A stretch of DNA of 12,561 nt from an uncultured Selenomonadales bacterium (GTDB taxonomy: Bacteria > Bacillota > Negativicutes > Selenomonadales > Selenomonadaceae). Below are positions 12,176 through 12,561 of the stretch, piece after piece. The stretch spans positions 1-12,561 of the forward strand of contig CALEPR010000118.1 in assembly GCA_937910665.1 (NCBI GenBank), written 5' to 3'. Position 1 is the stretch's first letter, and each line of letters starts with the position of its first letter. The position numbers and the translations under genes were made by a program. Below the pieces are notes generated by a model. The model ran no database searches. It was given only the letters and a program-made list of their open reading frames with translations, and had not been told where the DNA came from.

Positions 12176-12561
12176 TCACCTCAATACTTCCAAAATATTT
12201 TCATTCCAACAAATTTGATAACCGCTGTGACCATTCCGCATAAACGGCTTTAACTCACCGTACTGCTTGCCTTCTTCTGTCAGCTTGTAACACTTGCCAT
12301 CTTTGACTTGAAATCCTTTCGCCACAAGTTTTTTGTTTATTTTTCTGCCGGAACTGCCACCAAGTTTTTCACCGATTGCCGTTGGTGTCAGCGTTCCGAC
12401 TTCGTGCCTTGCCGCAGGAATTAAAACTTTCAACTGCGTTAAATCTTTTCCGAAAAATTCTTCAACCATTGACGTTGCCTGTGCAAGTGCGATTCCGTCT
12501 TTCACGCCGAAAACATTTTTGATTGAATCTCTCGCCAAGCCAATTTCTCCAACGATTGCGG
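12176..12561 (-). CDS. Phage regulatory or antirepressor-like protein, C-terminal part; N-terminus outside the window
   Basis: The frame is open to the right edge of the window (…AIVGEIGLARDSIKNVFGVK), so the true start lies outside; a TTG at 12538 is not a convincing start. The visible 127 residues contain LAQATSMVEEFFGKDL and then a winged-helix-like domain: LTPTAIGEKLGGSSGRKINK followed by KLVAKGFQVKDGKCYKLTEE and a final QICWNENILEVL. This C-terminal module (T-P-T-x-I-G, K-x-N, L-x-x-x-G-x-Q, L-T-x-x-G-K, W-x-x-x-x-L-x-x-L) is frequent at the end of phage Rha, BRO and antirepressor-type proteins. Its N-terminal domain decides the function and cannot be seen here. Confidence 0.7.
   Translation of the reverse strand, partial: AIVGEIGLARDSIKNVFGVKDGIALAQATSMVEEFFGKDLTQLKVLIPAARHEVGTLTPTAIGEKLGGSSGRKINKKLVAKGFQVKDGKCYKLTEEGKQYGELKPFMRNGHSGYQICWNENILEVLR

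Noticed and set aside
1..12561. tRNA genes, integrase, attachment sites, IS elements
   Set aside because: I looked for tRNA-like folds, recombinase motifs and long terminal repeats and found none that I could support.

Overview
The window is a densely packed segment of a tailed double-stranded DNA phage or prophage. Nearly every gene lies on the minus strand, so transcription runs from high to low coordinates. The DNA is AT-rich, with clear GGAGG-type ribosome sites and ATG, GTG and TTG starts, which suggests a low-GC Gram-positive (Bacillota) host. The beta-clamp N-terminus and the style of the small phage genes remind me of Negativicutes (Selenomonas-like), but this is a weak inference. No integrase, repressor or attachment site is visible, so I cannot say whether the phage is integrated.

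Layout in transcription order. (1) 12561-10972: accessory or early genes. These are a protein truncated by the window edge with a C-terminal winged-helix-like domain, several small unknowns, a membrane-anchored LysM protein and a YopX-family protein. (2) 10970-9257: a Rha-family regulator, then a gene split by a 333-nt group I intron. Its exons are 10238-10038 and 9704-9585, and together they give a 106-residue protein with a signature like the C-terminus of anaerobic ribonucleotide reductase. A NUMOD-type protein related to homing endonucleases overlaps exon 2. (3) 9244-7702: a full-length phage-borne DnaN sliding clamp and a GNAT acetyltransferase. (4) 7607-7188: a small protein with a sigma-region-4-like helix-turn-helix, probably the late-gene regulator, ending in 10-bp tandem repeats. 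(5) 7187-6600: a gene-poor stretch that holds a compact type I toxin-antitoxin locus: a 33-residue membrane peptide on the plus strand, and a ~94-nt antisense RNA on the minus strand with a consensus promoter and terminator. A ribbon-helix-helix gene broken by one extra A in a poly-A run follows. (6) 6559-27: the packaging and head operon. It encodes a ParB-DNA methyltransferase fusion, two tandem paralogous terminase-small-subunit-like proteins, the terminase large subunit, an SPP1 gp6-type portal, a MuF head protein carrying a C-terminal DUF6883-like (toxin-type) domain, and a small DUF4926-like protein that could be its immunity partner, closed by a terminator.

The most notable points are the ORF-less group I intron with its degenerate homing-endonuclease neighbour, the type I toxin-antitoxin module just before the late operon, and the predicted toxin/immunity pair at the end of the head genes. 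Many junctions in the packaging operon are ATGA/GTGA overlaps or gaps of a few bases, so these genes are probably translationally coupled.
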